The translations under genes and the position numbers were made by a program. A stretch of DNA of 64,000 nt from Spodoptera frugiperda (lineage: Eukaryota > Arthropoda > Insecta > Lepidoptera > Noctuidae), in NCBI RefSeq assembly GCF_023101765.2, contig NC_064217.1:1426001-1490000 (forward strand), written 5' to 3'. The notes under the pieces were generated by a model, which had not been told where the DNA came from, searched no databases, and saw nothing but the letters and a program-made list of their open reading frames with translations. This document shows, piece by piece, positions 11,519 through 21,875 of this stretch (its first letter is position 1; each line of letters begins with the position of its first letter).

Positions 11519-11917
11519 CAACAGATGGCAGTGTGCTCTGACGTCATTTTCTGAATCGCGGTGTTAAGATTCTCCGCGGTTTGGTTGGGTCGGCCGGAGT
11601 TCGCAGTCCAAGTAACTCTGGTTTCCCTTCAAAACGCATAAATCTTTCGCCTTTTACTAAAGATTTCCGTGAAGGGGAACACTCAAATGAGTCTTTTATA
11701 TTTTTGACAACTTCACTTCGGCGGAGTTTATAATACTTAAAAAAGTCTAAAGTGACTTTAAAACTGAGTGAGTTCATGACTTATAACCTGAATGAAGATA
11801 TGAATTTTTAAATCGTTATTACACTTAAATCGTTAATTACAATCCAAGAAATCAAATGTATGATTCACTTCAACAATATTCTTCACAAAAATATCAATAT
11901 TGCGATTAAAACAATTT
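11519..11917 (-). repeat. Array unit 1 (5' part missing), ORF module 11,544-11,777
   Basis: Homology to the other units begins at about 11,519 with AGATGGCAGTGTGCT and TGACGTCA. The minus-strand frame reads FFKYYKLRRSEVVKNIKDSF, then ECSPSRKSLVKGERFMRFEG and KPELLGLRTPADPTKPRRIL, and ends TPRFRK-stop. A pyrimidine run and AG (TTTTTTAAG on the minus strand) stand directly before KYYK-type residues, like a 3' splice site. Variant residues relative to the others are R for H, K for I and S for P. Confidence 0.7.
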
Positions 11918-12710
11918 CAATTAGACCGGGAACTGTCGATGTATTATAAATTCATCAAATTATTATTATTGGCAGTAAAAAGTTAACTTGCGTGATAAAG
12001 TTGTTCATTGTACTATATTTCCCACACAAAATGTAATAAAAGAATCAAAAGTACATTTTGTAACCGTATTTTCTTTATGTGATTAATGCAAAATAGTAAA
12101 ACAAATAATAATATTAATTATCTTCGTAAAAATTTGTCTTGCGATGTTTCATATCATCTGGAGATCCAGTTTTTGCCTCATTGTGCATTGTAGTTTGGTA
12201 TCCGTAACTAAAGGGGTCTGGTATACATTGTTAAGAGCTCAAACTCGCTGCATTGTTGGTAAGGGCCACACCTTAAGAAATTGGCAGCAGTCACTTTTTT
12301 ATCTCCAAGCAGCACTTTAAACTTCTACTCATAGATGGCGGTGTGCTGTGACGTCATTTTCTGAATCGCGGTGTTAAGATTCTCCGCGGTTTAGTTGGGT
12401 CAGCCGGAGTTCGCTGACTATGTAACTCTGGTTTCCCTTCAAAACGCATAAATCTTTCGCCTTTTACTAAAGATTTCCGTGGAGGGGAACACTCAAATGA
12501 GTCTATTATATTTTTGACAACTTCACTTCGGTGGAGTTTATAATACTTAAAAAAATCTGAGTGACTAAGACTGAGTGAGTTCATGAAATGTACATAAATG
12601 AAAATATAAAATATTATATCACTCCAAACGTTCATCATAATTATTCAAGAAATAAAATGTATGATTCACTTCAACGACATTCTTCACAATTTTTTTTTGA
12701 TAAACCATTT
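11918..12710 (-). repeat. Array unit 2 (complete), ORF module 12,354-12,638
   Basis: This is the most complete uninterrupted unit, 793 bp. The minus-strand frame is open for 94 codons and keeps HRSEVVKNIIDSFECSPPRK and the same C-terminal TPRFRK-stop. The plus strand carries the GTTAAGAGCTCAAACTCGC segment and TGACGTCA at about 12,349. Confidence 0.7.
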
Positions 12711-12736
12711 CAGTTAGACCGGGAACTGTCGATGTA
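12711..12736 (-). repeat. Array unit 3, first segment
   Basis: The unit-start marker (CAGTTAGACCGGGAACTGTC) is interrupted after GATGTA by the 1,092-bp element. The unit resumes at 13,829. Confidence 0.75.
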
Positions 12737-13828
12737 GGGTAGACTGGGTACGGTTGAAACAAAGGACGGTTGAAACAAAACGAATATCTCGCAAACCGTT
12801 GGCGGGGCAGCTAGGGGTCCAAGGGGAGAACGAAGCGGACGATAGGTCTAAACACGAATCTTAGTGTTGCGTCACTCTCCGCGCGCTTTGGCTATTTCTA
12901 GGGGACCCTATTGTGTTTTGATAACCAAAAGTAAGTATTTTTACTTGGAGATTTTTCCAATTATTGTCGTTTTTATTCAAGTGACAGCATTGAGGGTGCG
13001 TTGTTGTTTGAAATGAAGCTCGCGGAATATGACATTGTGACTAGTTTTTGTGTATCATTATTGTTACAATGACTAATAACTGAATTTTACCTAAAGTAGG
13101 AGTTGGGGACGGTTGAAACATTTTTTTTGGGTACGGTTGAAACAGTGTACTTATTATTTTTTTCTTGTTTTTACACCAAATAATATTTTTTAATGTGGAC
13201 GTGTGAAGAGTGATCTGATTGATCTTTAAATTTGGCTTATCCTTATTGGACTAATGAAAGCCAAAAATTGTTTTCTTTCACTTTTTTTAAAATATTATTG
13301 TTTAGTTTGCTATGTTTAAAAAACAAACAGTTGATTTTGGTTTAATTTACGTAAATTTTATATCAATGTTAAGTAATTTGTAGTTACTTAGTTTTTTGAT
13401 GATTGATAATATATATTTTAAATAGTGTGCTTTAAAACATTAAAGGCTGATTAAAAATATCGTTTCAAGTATATAAATATTGAAAACTGATTACTAATGT
13501 CAAAGAGTTACTTAATTATTCTTAGATTTAAAATAAACAATTAATAAAACGTGTTGTAATATTATATTTTGTATTATTCGCATGTGTTTCAACTGACCCC
13601 ATTCACTGTTTCAACCGCCCCTGGTATGGGGACGGTTGCAACAAATCCGATTTATTTTTTAATTTGATCTACTCTTAAAAATAACACACCTGGGACTAAA
13701 AACATATTGCCTATTAGTAGACAGAAACATGCTCTTTTATTTAACATATCTTCTTCATCGCTCGGGTTATAAAAAGCAGAACTATGGACGTTATAAGTGA
13801 AACTGTTTCAACCGTACCCAGTCTACCC
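12737..13828. mobile_element. 1,092-bp DNA transposon (TA target duplication, 25-bp TIRs), non-autonomous
   Basis: The ends are perfect 25-bp inverted repeats (outer bases GGGTAGACTGGGTACGGTTG, at 12,737-12,761 and 13,804-13,828). TA precedes and follows the element, and the sibling units show the uninserted site CGATGTATTATAAATTC, so the TA duplication is directly demonstrated. There is no ORF of transposase size, so it must move in trans. The motif CGGTTGAAAC recurs in subterminal positions at about 12,767, 13,110 and 13,132, and inverted or variant copies lie at about 13,586, 13,608, 13,632 and 13,804; these resemble transposase-binding repeats. TA duplication suggests a Tc1/mariner-like source, but this is inference. 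Confidence 0.9.
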
Positions 13829-14354
13829 TATTATAAATTCATCGAATTATTATTGGCAGTAGATAGTTAACTTGTCTTGCAATGTTTCATATCATATGGA
13901 GATCTGGTTCTTTGCCTCATTGTGCATTGTAGTTTGGTATCCGTAACAAAAGGGGTGTGGTTGGCATTGTTACGAGCTCAAACTCGCTGCATTGTTGGTA
14001 AGGGCTACACCTTAAGAAATTGGCAGCTGTCACTTTTTTATCTCCAAGCAGCATTTTCAACTTCTACTCATAGATGGCGGTGTGCTGTGACGTCATTTTC
14101 TGAATCGCGGTGTTAAGATTCTCCGCCGTTTGGTTGGGTCGGTCAGAGTCCGCAGTCCAAGTAACTCTGGTTTCCCTTCAAAACGCATAAATCTTTCGCC
14201 TTTTACTAAAGATTTCCGTGGAGGGGAACACTCAAATGAGTCTATTATATTTTTGACAACTTCACTTCGGTGGAGTTTATAATACTTAAAAAAGTCTGAA
14301 GTGACTTTAAAACTGAGTGAGTTCATGACTTATACATGAATGAAAATATGAATT
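13829..14354 (-). repeat. Array unit 3, second segment, ORF module 14,093-14,326
   Basis: The unit resumes at TATTATAAATTCATCGAATT. About 140 bp present in units 2 and 4 (between GTTAACTT and TGTCTTGC) are missing here. The minus-strand ORF is intact (77 codons; LRTLTDPTKRRRILTPRFRK at its end). The segment ends in ATATGAATT at 14,346-14,354, the left copy of the target duplication of the RTE insertion. Confidence 0.75.
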
Positions 14355-14359
14355 CATCA

Positions 14360-16390
14360 TCAGCCTATAGCAGTCCACTGCTGGACATAGGCCTCCCCAA
14401 TTGTTCGCCACTTTGCTCTATCACTAGCGACTCGCATCCAGCTCCTGCCAGCCATCCTGCGCAGATCGTCACTCCACCTCGCCTGGGGGCGTCCTACACT
14501 ACGTTTACCGAGACGCGGTCTCCACTCCAGGACTCGCTTACCCCAACGGTTGTCGGTCCTGCGGCTAATATGGCCGGCCCACTGCCACTTCAGCTTGCTG
14601 ATCCGGTGGGCTATGTCGATCACCTTGGTTCTCTGCCGAATCACTTCGTTTCGAATGCGATTTCGGAGAGAGACACCGAGCATAGCCCTTTCCATAGCCC
14701 GCTGAGCGACTTTGAGTTTGTGGACCAGTCTAGCCGTAAGTGTCCACGTTTCGGCACCGTATGTCATTACGGGTAGGACGCACTGGTTAAAGACTTTCGT
14801 CTTTAGGCACTGTGGGATTGACGATGAGAAGACTCGACGGAGTTTTCCGAAAGCTGCCCAACCCAACTGAATTCTCCTATTCACCTCATCCTCAAAGTTG
14901 TTTCTACCTAACTGCAACGTTTGCCCGAGGTAGACATATTTCTGAACAACTTCGAGGACGGCTCCGTGAGTCGCAGTCGGTTCCGGTAGAACATGTTCAT
15001 TGAATATGACCTTGGTTTTGTCCAAGTTCATCCGTAGGCCGATGCGTGCAGAGGAGTCAGCCAGGTCGTTCAGCATCCCTTGTAGGTCCTGCAGCGTTTC
15101 TGCCATTATGACGATATCATCTGCGAATCGCAAGTGAGAGATGTGTTCGCCATTGATATTGATGCCACGTCCTTTCCAGTGCAGCGACTTGAACATATCC
15201 TCCATTGCATTAGTGAACAATTTCGGGGATATGACGTCCCCTTGTCTCACTCCTCGATGCAATGGTATGAGACGTGTTTGCTGATTCTGTACTTGGACGG
15301 ACATAGTGGCGGCTTCGTAAAGACATCTCATCACTTGGATGTATCGCCAATCAACCTGGCATCGCTGCAAGGACTCCAGGACAGACCAGATTTCTATCGA
15401 GTCAAAGGCCTTCTCATAGTCCACAAATGCTAGGCACAGGGGCTGATTATACTCTTCGGTTTTCTGTATAATCTGCCGCACTGTGTGGATGTGGTCTATG
15501 GTGCCGTATCCGCTCCGAGATCCAGCCTGTTCCGGTGGTTGGAATTCGTCGAGTCTTCGCGCAAGACGGTTCGTGATCACTCTTGAGAACAGCTTATAGA
15601 CGTGGCTTAGAAGCGAAATGGGTCGATAGTTCTTCAGAAGGCTTTTGTCCCCTTTCTTGAAGAACAAGACGACCACACTTCTGCTCCACGCCTCTGGAGT
15701 TCTCCCTTCAAATAGGACAGCGTTAAAAAGCTTTTGGAGCTCCCTCAGTACGGGTTTGCCTCCAGCCTTTAGCAACTCTGTGGTAACGCCGTCCTCTCCA
15801 GGGGCTTTTCCATTTTTAAGCTGCCCAAGAGCAATCTCGACTTCGCCAATGCTGACTTCTGGCAGGTCTTCAGTGAAATGGCGCGTTAATGTAGCTCTAG
15901 AGTCCTCATTTTCGGGATCAGGGCGAGATGCATGCGAAGCGTATAACCGGCTATAGAAGTCCTCTATTTCCGAAAGAACCGCCGGCTTAGAGGCAACAAC
16001 TTCTCCAGTTGCTGTGGTCAGTTTCGTCAGGTGGCTTCTGCCGAGAGATTGTACGAACACCTTAAAATATAGAAGCGGTATTAAGGTCGTGCCGCACGCG
16101 TTTGTTGATCTCCCGGTTCAGTGCTCGTTTTCCTACAGTGACGGGTGGGTTTTCACGTCGTTTTCATCAACTCCTCGGAAAGTTTAGACTTCCTGCCCTT
16201 ACGTCGCATGTTACAGAATCTTACCTTCGTCCCACGAACTACAAGGTTCTGGTTAACGTCCGTTGTGGTTTCCAAGGCAGCAAATCGGTTTTCCAGATTA
16301 ATGGAACGTTTCAGATCCAGTGATGGTTTGGAGCATAGTAGGTCGGAATCATTTGCTTTAAAGTCGATATTCAGAGTGCCTAACTAACTG
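14360..16390 (-). pseudogene. RTE-type reverse transcriptase (3' part, degenerate)
   Basis: The main open frame (14,360-16,060, about 566 codons) carries fingers/palm motifs in order: GKAPGEDGVTTELLKAGG, LKNYRPISLLSHVYKLFSRV, motif A FVDYEKAFDSIE (about residue 212), motif B RGVRQGDVISPKLF, catalytic FADD (about residue 312), then YLGQTLQLGR and the C-terminal region LKWQWAGHISRRTDNRWGKR through GRPQARWSDDLRR. The frame has no Met start; it begins at a GTG inside the element. Upstream at 16,061-16,390 the linker can be read (LENRFAALETTTDVNQNLVV, RRKGRKSKLSEELM) but with a stop and a frame change near 16,070, so this copy is dead. Catalytic residues themselves are intact. Confidence 0.9.
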
Positions 16391-16688
16391 CGGTGCTTAT
16401 CGCGTATTTATGTTCACGCGCGGGCCAACCGGTTTCATCAAGAACAGCCCCTCTCGTTCGAGGAAGTTGACCATCATCCGCCCCCTATAGTGACAGTGAC
16501 ATTCGTACTGCGCGTTTTTTTAAATATGCATAATTAAATACATATTTTTCATGTTTTAACTTAATATTCTCACTTCCGCACGAAGCTTTCTTGTGATCGG
16601 ACGTGCTATATTTAACTAAGCGCTTAATTTTGTTCACGCGCGGGCCACCGGTTTCTCCGGTCGGGCCTGCAGCTGTTGCTTTGTGCAT
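16391..16688 (+). promoter_or_regulatory. 5' leader of the I-clade element with a repeated motif
   Basis: The string GTTCACGCGCGGGCC followed by an ACCGGTTTC block occurs at 16,412 and again at 16,632, 220 bp apart. Internal promoters of I-type elements lie in the 5' UTR, so the repeated block may be a promoter monomer. Alternatively the first copy belongs to a truncated older insertion. Confidence 0.5.
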
Positions 16689-18128
16689 ATGAGTGAATTG
16701 AATTTCACCCACACATTGTCGAGTGCTGATGAGTTAGAAGACGGTACAAATATGGAACTTGAGGACAATACACAACAAGGTGAATCGGAGTTGATAAGAA
16801 GGAAAAGGACAAGAGATGAAAACTCTTCAGAAGAAGGATGGAACGTAGTTAATAGAGGACGAAGCAAACTCATATGTAATAGGGAACAACAAGTTGAGAA
16901 TAGAAGAGAAGAAATGATACAAGTATATGTGACGTGTAAAGAACCTTTGCCGAAACAATTCGCTTTAGCACGACTATTTAAGACACACAACATTGCTAGT
17001 GACAAGATCTATAAGATTAAATACGTACATCGGAATAAAATGTTAGTTACCTTTGATAATGATATCGGCGCAGAGGAATTCATAAACTGTTCGGTGTTTA
17101 CCGACATGGGTTGGTCTTGTCAAAAAACATCGGAAGTAGGTGTATCGTATGGACTTATTAGAGGAATGGAACTGGATATCTCTGATGAGGATCTTAAAAG
17201 TAATTTATCAAGCAGTGCTGAAATTATATCGGTCAAGAGGTTAAATAAACGTTGCTCGGATGACCCTGAGGGTAACGGCTGGACTCCGAGTGAAACCATT
17301 CGGCTAGGATTCAAAGGTCCTTCTTTGCCACCTTATGTCTATATTTACAGCTTGAGGATCCCAGTGGAGCGGTTTGTATTCCCAGTTACCCAATGTGCTA
17401 ACTGCTGGAAATTCGGCCATTTAAAGATAAGTTGCCCATCCAAACAACCTGTTTGTCCCAAGTGCTCACAAAAACACCATAACTGTACAGCCACATCATT
17501 CACGTGTGTGAATTGCTCGGGTGATCATATGGCGCTTGATAAAGCATGCCCAATATTTAAGAAGGAAAAGAAGATACGAGATATTATGTCACAGTTTAAC
17601 TGCACCTATAGGAAGGCGCTGACCATGTACGTTCCTCCTTCCCCTGTCCAAGCTCCTAGAGTGGTTGCTAATCCTGTCTCCGAAGATGGGCCGACTTATG
17701 CAGAGATTACAAAAACCACTCCAGTTCCAGTGCATGGAAATGACGACACAGCTTATGAAATGGACTGCCCAGACACAGCGACAACAAATATACTACCTAA
17801 GCCCAAACGGAATTTGAAGAAGCCGCGCCGACCAATGACTCCCACGCCTACAAAGGACATACCATGGCATCATAACCCCGAATCTTCAGATTCCTCAGAA
17901 AACCCGGACGTACCATTAGTAACTAGGAACAAACATTCAGATGAATCTTTAAATAATCTAAGTTTTTGGCATTTGATTAGTAAAATAAGAAATATTATAA
18001 AAAGCAAAGAATCACTTCAGATTAAAATCCAGCAATCAATTTCCATATTCACAGAGTGGCTGAAACAAAAAATTGTAAGTAGCTTATCTATTGACTCGAT
18101 ATTTCATTTAATCGTAGGAAATGGCTAA
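16689..18128 (+). CDS. I-clade LINE ORF1 (Gag-like, zinc knuckles)
   Basis: ORF1 proteins coat the element RNA and form the ribonucleoprotein used for target-primed reverse transcription. The frame from ATG 16,689 encodes 479 residues; an in-frame GTG two codons earlier is not needed. The N-terminal third is charged (DELEDGTNMELED, RRKRTRDENSSEEGW). The middle (about 80-190) resembles the RNA-recognition-like region of such proteins. Residues 236-287 hold cysteine/histidine clusters CANCWKFGHLKISC, CPKCSQKHHNC and CVNCSGDHMALDKAC. After these comes a Pro-rich basic tail (PKPKRNLKKPRRPMTPTPTK). The frame ends at TAA 18,126-18,128 inside the ORF2 start, ATGGCTAATG, an 8-nt overlap. Confidence 0.88.
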   Translation: MSELNFTHTLSSADELEDGTNMELEDNTQQGESELIRRKRTRDENSSEEGWNVVNRGRSKLICNREQQVENRREEMIQVYVTCKEPLPKQFALARLFKTHNIASDKIYKIKYVHRNKMLVTFDNDIGAEEFINCSVFTDMGWSCQKTSEVGVSYGLIRGMELDISDEDLKSNLSSSAEIISVKRLNKRCSDDPEGNGWTPSETIRLGFKGPSLPPYVYIYSLRIPVERFVFPVTQCANCWKFGHLKISCPSKQPVCPKCSQKHHNCTATSFTCVNCSGDHMALDKACPIFKKEKKIRDIMSQFNCTYRKALTMYVPPSPVQAPRVVANPVSEDGPTYAEITKTTPVPVHGNDDTAYEMDCPDTATTNILPKPKRNLKKPRRPMTPTPTKDIPWHHNPESSDSSENPDVPLVTRNKHSDESLNNLSFWHLISKIRNIIKSKESLQIKIQQSISIFTEWLKQKIVSSLSIDSIFHLIVGNG

Positions 18129-21100
18129 TGATAATAATTTTACGAACTTAAATATAATACAATGGAATTGCCAAAGTATACGGCCCAAATACCATTCACT
18201 TGAATTATACCTAAGTCAAGAAAAAATACACATTGCCGTGTTGAGCGAGACCTGGTTGGAACCCGAGAGTTCTTTTAGAATCAGCGAATATAATACGTAC
18301 AGGTTAGACAGAGAAGATGGTTACGGCGGTGTCGCCATTATGACCCATCGCTCTGTTAAGTCTATTGTTTGTACTACACAAAGTCGTAATCCTGGTATAG
18401 AATTATTACATATTAAGATTCTAAATTGTCAGCATATTGAGAACATAATTTCCATTTATTGCCCGTCGACGGTACACACCACGCAATGCGATTGGGACAC
18501 AATCTTTTCTATCGGTAATAGTAAAACTCTTATCTTAGGGGATTTTAACGCTCACCACTCTAATTGGTCTCGAAGAACTGATCGACGCGGCTCAGAAATA
18601 TTTGACTCCATGTTGGATTATAATTTCATTCATTTAAACGATGGTAGCTTCACGAGAATCAGGATGGTTGATGGTGTTCTCCAGCAATCTAGTCCTGATA
18701 TCTCATTTGTTTCTGTAGATTTGTCCTTGTTATTTACGTGGAAACCAACAAACGAATCACTCGGCAGTGATCACTTAATAATTAAATTGAACTGCTTGCT
18801 TAATACAAGCCGTGATTATCAAACGAAAAGAAATTTTAAAAAATCTGATTGGACTTCGTATACTACATTTATAGATAATGAATTACAAAACTACATAATT
18901 TCCCAAGATCCTCAGAGTTCATATGACCAATTATATAATTTAATACAAAAAGCCGCGGACAAGTATATTCCAAATATAAGAATCCCTCAAAACATAAGTA
19001 ACTCATTCAAGCCAAAACCATATTGGTCTTCAGAATTGTCCAGGGCTGTTGCGGAGCGGCGTTTGGCTCTTGCGAATCTGAGAAGGTGTCCCTCTTCAAA
19101 TAATTTAGATATTCTAAAAGAGAAAATAAGCACTGCTCAAAGGCTTATTCGTATAGCTCGGTGCAAATCTTTTCAGCAGTTTTGTACATCTATAGACGAG
19201 ACCTCTTCAGCATCCGAAATGTGGCGTAAGATGAGGTGGCTAAAAGGCCGGCAAGTCCCTAACACCAGTGTAGATAAAGAAAAAGCCGAGCGTCTGCTTA
19301 AAGATCTCACTCCAGATTTTGTTTGTCCTTCGCAGCCTGCCTTTTATTCCAATAATGCCCTGTTAGAGTCTCCAATCTCAATGCCAGAATTAGTCAACTG
19401 CATTAAGACTACTGACACAGCCCCTGGGTCAGATCAAATTTCCTTCTCCATGATTAAACACCTCCCGCCTTCCGGCAAACAAATGTTACTTCAAATATAT
19501 AATCAATGTTTTTCTGTAGGTTTTGTTCCCCAACAATGGCGTCAAATTAAAGTAGTCCCAATACCAAAACATAGTTCATCTTCATCTCTTCGCCCTATCT
19601 CCTTGATATCATGTATCTGTAAAATTCTTCACGCCATTTTGGCTAAGCGTATAGAATGGTTCTTTGAAAAGCAGTGTCTTTTCCCTGAGGACATGGTAGG
19701 TTTTCGTAAAGCACGATCTTGTCTCGATAATCTTTCGCGATTGGTTTCTGAAATTCAACTAGGGTTCTCAAAAAATTGCGTGACAGCGGCATGCTTTATA
19801 GACATTGAAAGCGCTTATAATAATGTTGATATTCCTTGCCTGTTACGCATATTAGATCAGTTTGGGGTTGGATCAAAAGTCTGTAGTTACTTGTGGTCCT
19901 TCTTATCAAATAGGCATCTGCAAGTGGTTACGTATAATTGTGAGATTGTTAGATCTACTGGCCGCGGGTTAGCCCAAGGAGATCCGTTGGCTCCACTTCT
20001 ATTTAATATTCATACATTACATATATGTCAAAATATTACCCAGGTTAATATCTCTCAATATGCTGATGATTTTGTGTTGTATTCAACCAAAAGTAATTTA
20101 GATTTAGCATTTGAAGAGCTCAGGTCTGCTTTACGATACACTAAAATGTTAATTGAAAAATTAGGTTTAACGATGTCTTCAAGTAAAACTAAGATTTGTG
20201 TTTTTAAAAAAGGATGCTTTAGAAGATTAATTAATTTCGATTTTGACGGCACTTCGATTGATGTTGTCAATAATGTAAAATATCTAGGTCTCTGGCTGGA
20301 TAGCTCATTAAGATGGGGTAAGCATATTAATGAAACCTCACAGAAAGTCATAAAGTACATTAATTTACTTAAAATTTTATCAGGTCCGGGATGGGGAGTC
20401 CATCAAAAACATTTAAGACGTTTGTATATTTCCATAATTCGTAGTAGAATTGATTATGCCAGTTTTTTATTTGATAACAGCTGCAACTCTAAATTAATTA
20501 AATTAGACCGAATACAAAATCAGGCGCTACGCGTTATCGGCGGATTTATACGGAGCACCCCAATACATGTAATGGAAAACGAGTTATGTCTACCACCACT
20601 TCATATTCGTCGTAGATACCTAGCCAGCAAATTCATTTTAAAATCAAAATCTCTTGTTAACAATAAAACCTTACAATCGCTAGAAAATCTTTCACTATTC
20701 ACAGGTTCCAACTATTGGCAACACAAAAAGTTGCCGTTACTTATTGACATTCTTTCACAGTATAACTCTACTCCTATACACTCTAGTACTCAACTTGGAA
20801 TGTTTTCCCTCGATAAGTGGATTAGTAGCATAGATTTGTCCCATATAATCAGTGATAAAATTCCTAGTATATCTAAAGCTAAACGTCATTACAGTATTAT
20901 ACAGCTAAAACAATTATGTACTTCATATATACAAGAACAGTATCCAGATTATCATACAATTTTTACTGACGGTTCCAAAGATAAAGATTTGGGAGGCGCA
21001 GCCTTTTTGGATCCGATTCTAATAAGTCATATGAAGATTAAGATTGATTCAGATATTTCTATTATGCATATTGAACTGATTGCTATATTGGAAGCCTTAT

Positions 21101-21798
21101 CCTATATTCTATCAGTCAGCGGTGATAAATTTGTGATTCTGACAGACTCCAAAAGTTCGCTGCAACATTTGGCTCGAAACACTTCTCACATGCGAGGTAT
21201 TCCGACAGCCTACGCCATATATGAATTAATCTTAAAACTTCAATCTAATTCCAAAATGGTACGTCTCCAATGGATTCCGTCACATGTTCAATATGAAGAA
21301 AATGATGTGGTAGATATGCTTGCCAAACAAGCGTGTGTTGATGGTGTTCCCATGAATATTACCCCACTGTTTTCGGACTATTTTGGAAGAGCAAAAAATA
21401 AGTGTTTCGATCTTTGGCAGGAGTATTTTGATGAAAGATCAAAAGAAAAGGGGATCTGGTATCGAACTATACAGCCAGAGATTTCTCGGGTTCCGTGGAT
21501 TGACTGCGACCTTAATAAAAATTTAATGACTATCGCCTTAAGACTCCGTTCCGGACATATTCCATCAAATAAGTTTAATTATTTAATGAAAAAAGTTCCG
21601 TCACCATGCTGTGATTCATGTGGAGTGGTTGATGATGTCCTTCATATTTTGATGGAATGTGCCCGGAATGAAAATACTAGGGTTAGTATTTTTGGTCCGC
21701 AAAGAGTGAATGACATTGGCCTTTGTAACTCCATGCTTGCTTTTCCAGTGTCCGATAAAGCACAACACTTGTACAAATTAGTGATAAGTAGATCGTAA
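18121..21798 (+). CDS. I-clade LINE ORF2 (endonuclease, reverse transcriptase, RNase H)
   Basis: This 1,225-residue polyprotein nicks target DNA and copies the element RNA onto it. Residues 1-230 are an apurinic-type endonuclease: IIQWNCQSIRPK, LSETWLE, GDFNAHHSNW, SPDISFVSVD and GSDHLII supply the usual Asn, Glu, Asp/Asn and Asp-His residues. Reverse transcriptase spans about 400-720: VVPIPKH...LRPISLISC, motif A CFIDIESAYNNVD (about 560), motif B GLAQGDPLAPLLFN, catalytic YADD (about 647) and KYLGLWLDSSLRW. RNase H spans about 945-1,075: FTDGSKD, HIELIAILEAL, LTDSKSSLQ and WIPSHVQYEENDVVDMLAK, with the D-E-D-D set visible. A C-terminal CCDSCGVVDDVLHILMEC cluster follows. All catalytic motifs appear intact. 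The start codon lies inside the last codons of ORF1, which fits termination-reinitiation. Confidence 0.93.
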   Translation: MANDNNFTNLNIIQWNCQSIRPKYHSLELYLSQEKIHIAVLSETWLEPESSFRISEYNTYRLDREDGYGGVAIMTHRSVKSIVCTTQSRNPGIELLHIKILNCQHIENIISIYCPSTVHTTQCDWDTIFSIGNSKTLILGDFNAHHSNWSRRTDRRGSEIFDSMLDYNFIHLNDGSFTRIRMVDGVLQQSSPDISFVSVDLSLLFTWKPTNESLGSDHLIIKLNCLLNTSRDYQTKRNFKKSDWTSYTTFIDNELQNYIISQDPQSSYDQLYNLIQKAADKYIPNIRIPQNISNSFKPKPYWSSELSRAVAERRLALANLRRCPSSNNLDILKEKISTAQRLIRIARCKSFQQFCTSIDETSSASEMWRKMRWLKGRQVPNTSVDKEKAERLLKDLTPDFVCPSQPAFYSNNALLESPISMPELVNCIKTTDTAPGSDQISFSMIKHLPPSGKQMLLQIYNQCFSVGFVPQQWRQIKVVPIPKHSSSSSLRPISLISCICKILHAILAKRIEWFFEKQCLFPEDMVGFRKARSCLDNLSRLVSEIQLGFSKNCVTAACFIDIESAYNNVDIPCLLRILDQFGVGSKVCSYLWSFLSNRHLQVVTYNCEIVRSTGRGLAQGDPLAPLLFNIHTLHICQNITQVNISQYADDFVLYSTKSNLDLAFEELRSALRYTKMLIEKLGLTMSSSKTKICVFKKGCFRRLINFDFDGTSIDVVNNVKYLGLWLDSSLRWGKHINETSQKVIKYINLLKILSGPGWGVHQKHLRRLYISIIRSRIDYASFLFDNSCNSKLIKLDRIQNQALRVIGGFIRSTPIHVMENELCLPPLHIRRRYLASKFILKSKSLVNNKTLQSLENLSLFTGSNYWQHKKLPLLIDILSQYNSTPIHSSTQLGMFSLDKWISSIDLSHIISDKIPSISKAKRHYSIIQLKQLCTSYIQEQYPDYHTIFTDGSKDKDLGGAAFLDPILISHMKIKIDSDISIMHIELIAILEALSYILSVSGDKFVILTDSKSSLQHLARNTSHMRGIPTAYAIYELILKLQSNSKMVRLQWIPSHVQYEENDVVDMLAKQACVDGVPMNITPLFSDYFGRAKNKCFDLWQEYFDERSKEKGIWYRTIQPEISRVPWIDCDLNKNLMTIALRLRSGHIPSNKFNYLMKKVPSPCCDSCGVVDDVLHILMECARNENTRVSIFGPQRVNDIGLCNSMLAFPVSDKAQHLYKLVISRS

Positions 21799-21875
21799 GC
21801 TAGTAATAAGTAACCAAACTTTGTTTTTCCTGCACTGGGCGATATGGTCGCCAAGCGACAAAGCCCTTTAAATAA
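21799..21875 (+). other. 3' UTR of the I-clade element
   Basis: This 77-bp segment lies between the ORF2 stop and the resumption of RTE sequence. It contains an imperfect hairpin (GCGATATGGTCGCC region) and ends in an AAATAAATGA run, in keeping with short A/T-rich repeat tails of I elements. Confidence 0.6.

Larger units (their letters stand above)
16381..21875 (+). mobile_element. I-clade non-LTR retrotransposon, both ORFs intact
   Basis: The element has a 5' leader (about 16,390-16,688), ORF1 (16,689-18,128), ORF2 (18,121-21,798) and a short 3' UTR ending near CCTTTAAATAAATG at about 21,875. Both RTE remnants abut it on opposite sides in the same orientation. Presence of an RNase H domain in ORF2 separates it from Jockey, R1 and RTE elements and favours the I clade. 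No frameshift or stop interrupts either ORF, so this copy could be recent and active. I could not see a target duplication, and part of the RTE host element is missing, which suggests deletion on insertion. Confidence 0.85.

Noticed and set aside
13877..14116. Plus-strand ORF in array units (THRWRCAVTSFSESRC ending) as a gene
   Set aside because: It recurs in another array unit but lacks a splice-like border or domain, and it overlaps the minus-strand module. Treated as part of the repeat.
14336..16387. Plus-strand ORFs of 60-146 codons over the RTE element
   Set aside because: They are opposite-strand shadows of the reverse transcriptase frame.
16683..16688. ORF1 start two codons upstream of the ATG
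   Set aside because: The upstream start is a GTG; the ATG at 16,689 is the conventional start for a eukaryotic element.
16634..17005. Minus-strand ORF of 123 codons
   Set aside because: It is a shadow of ORF1 of the I-clade element.
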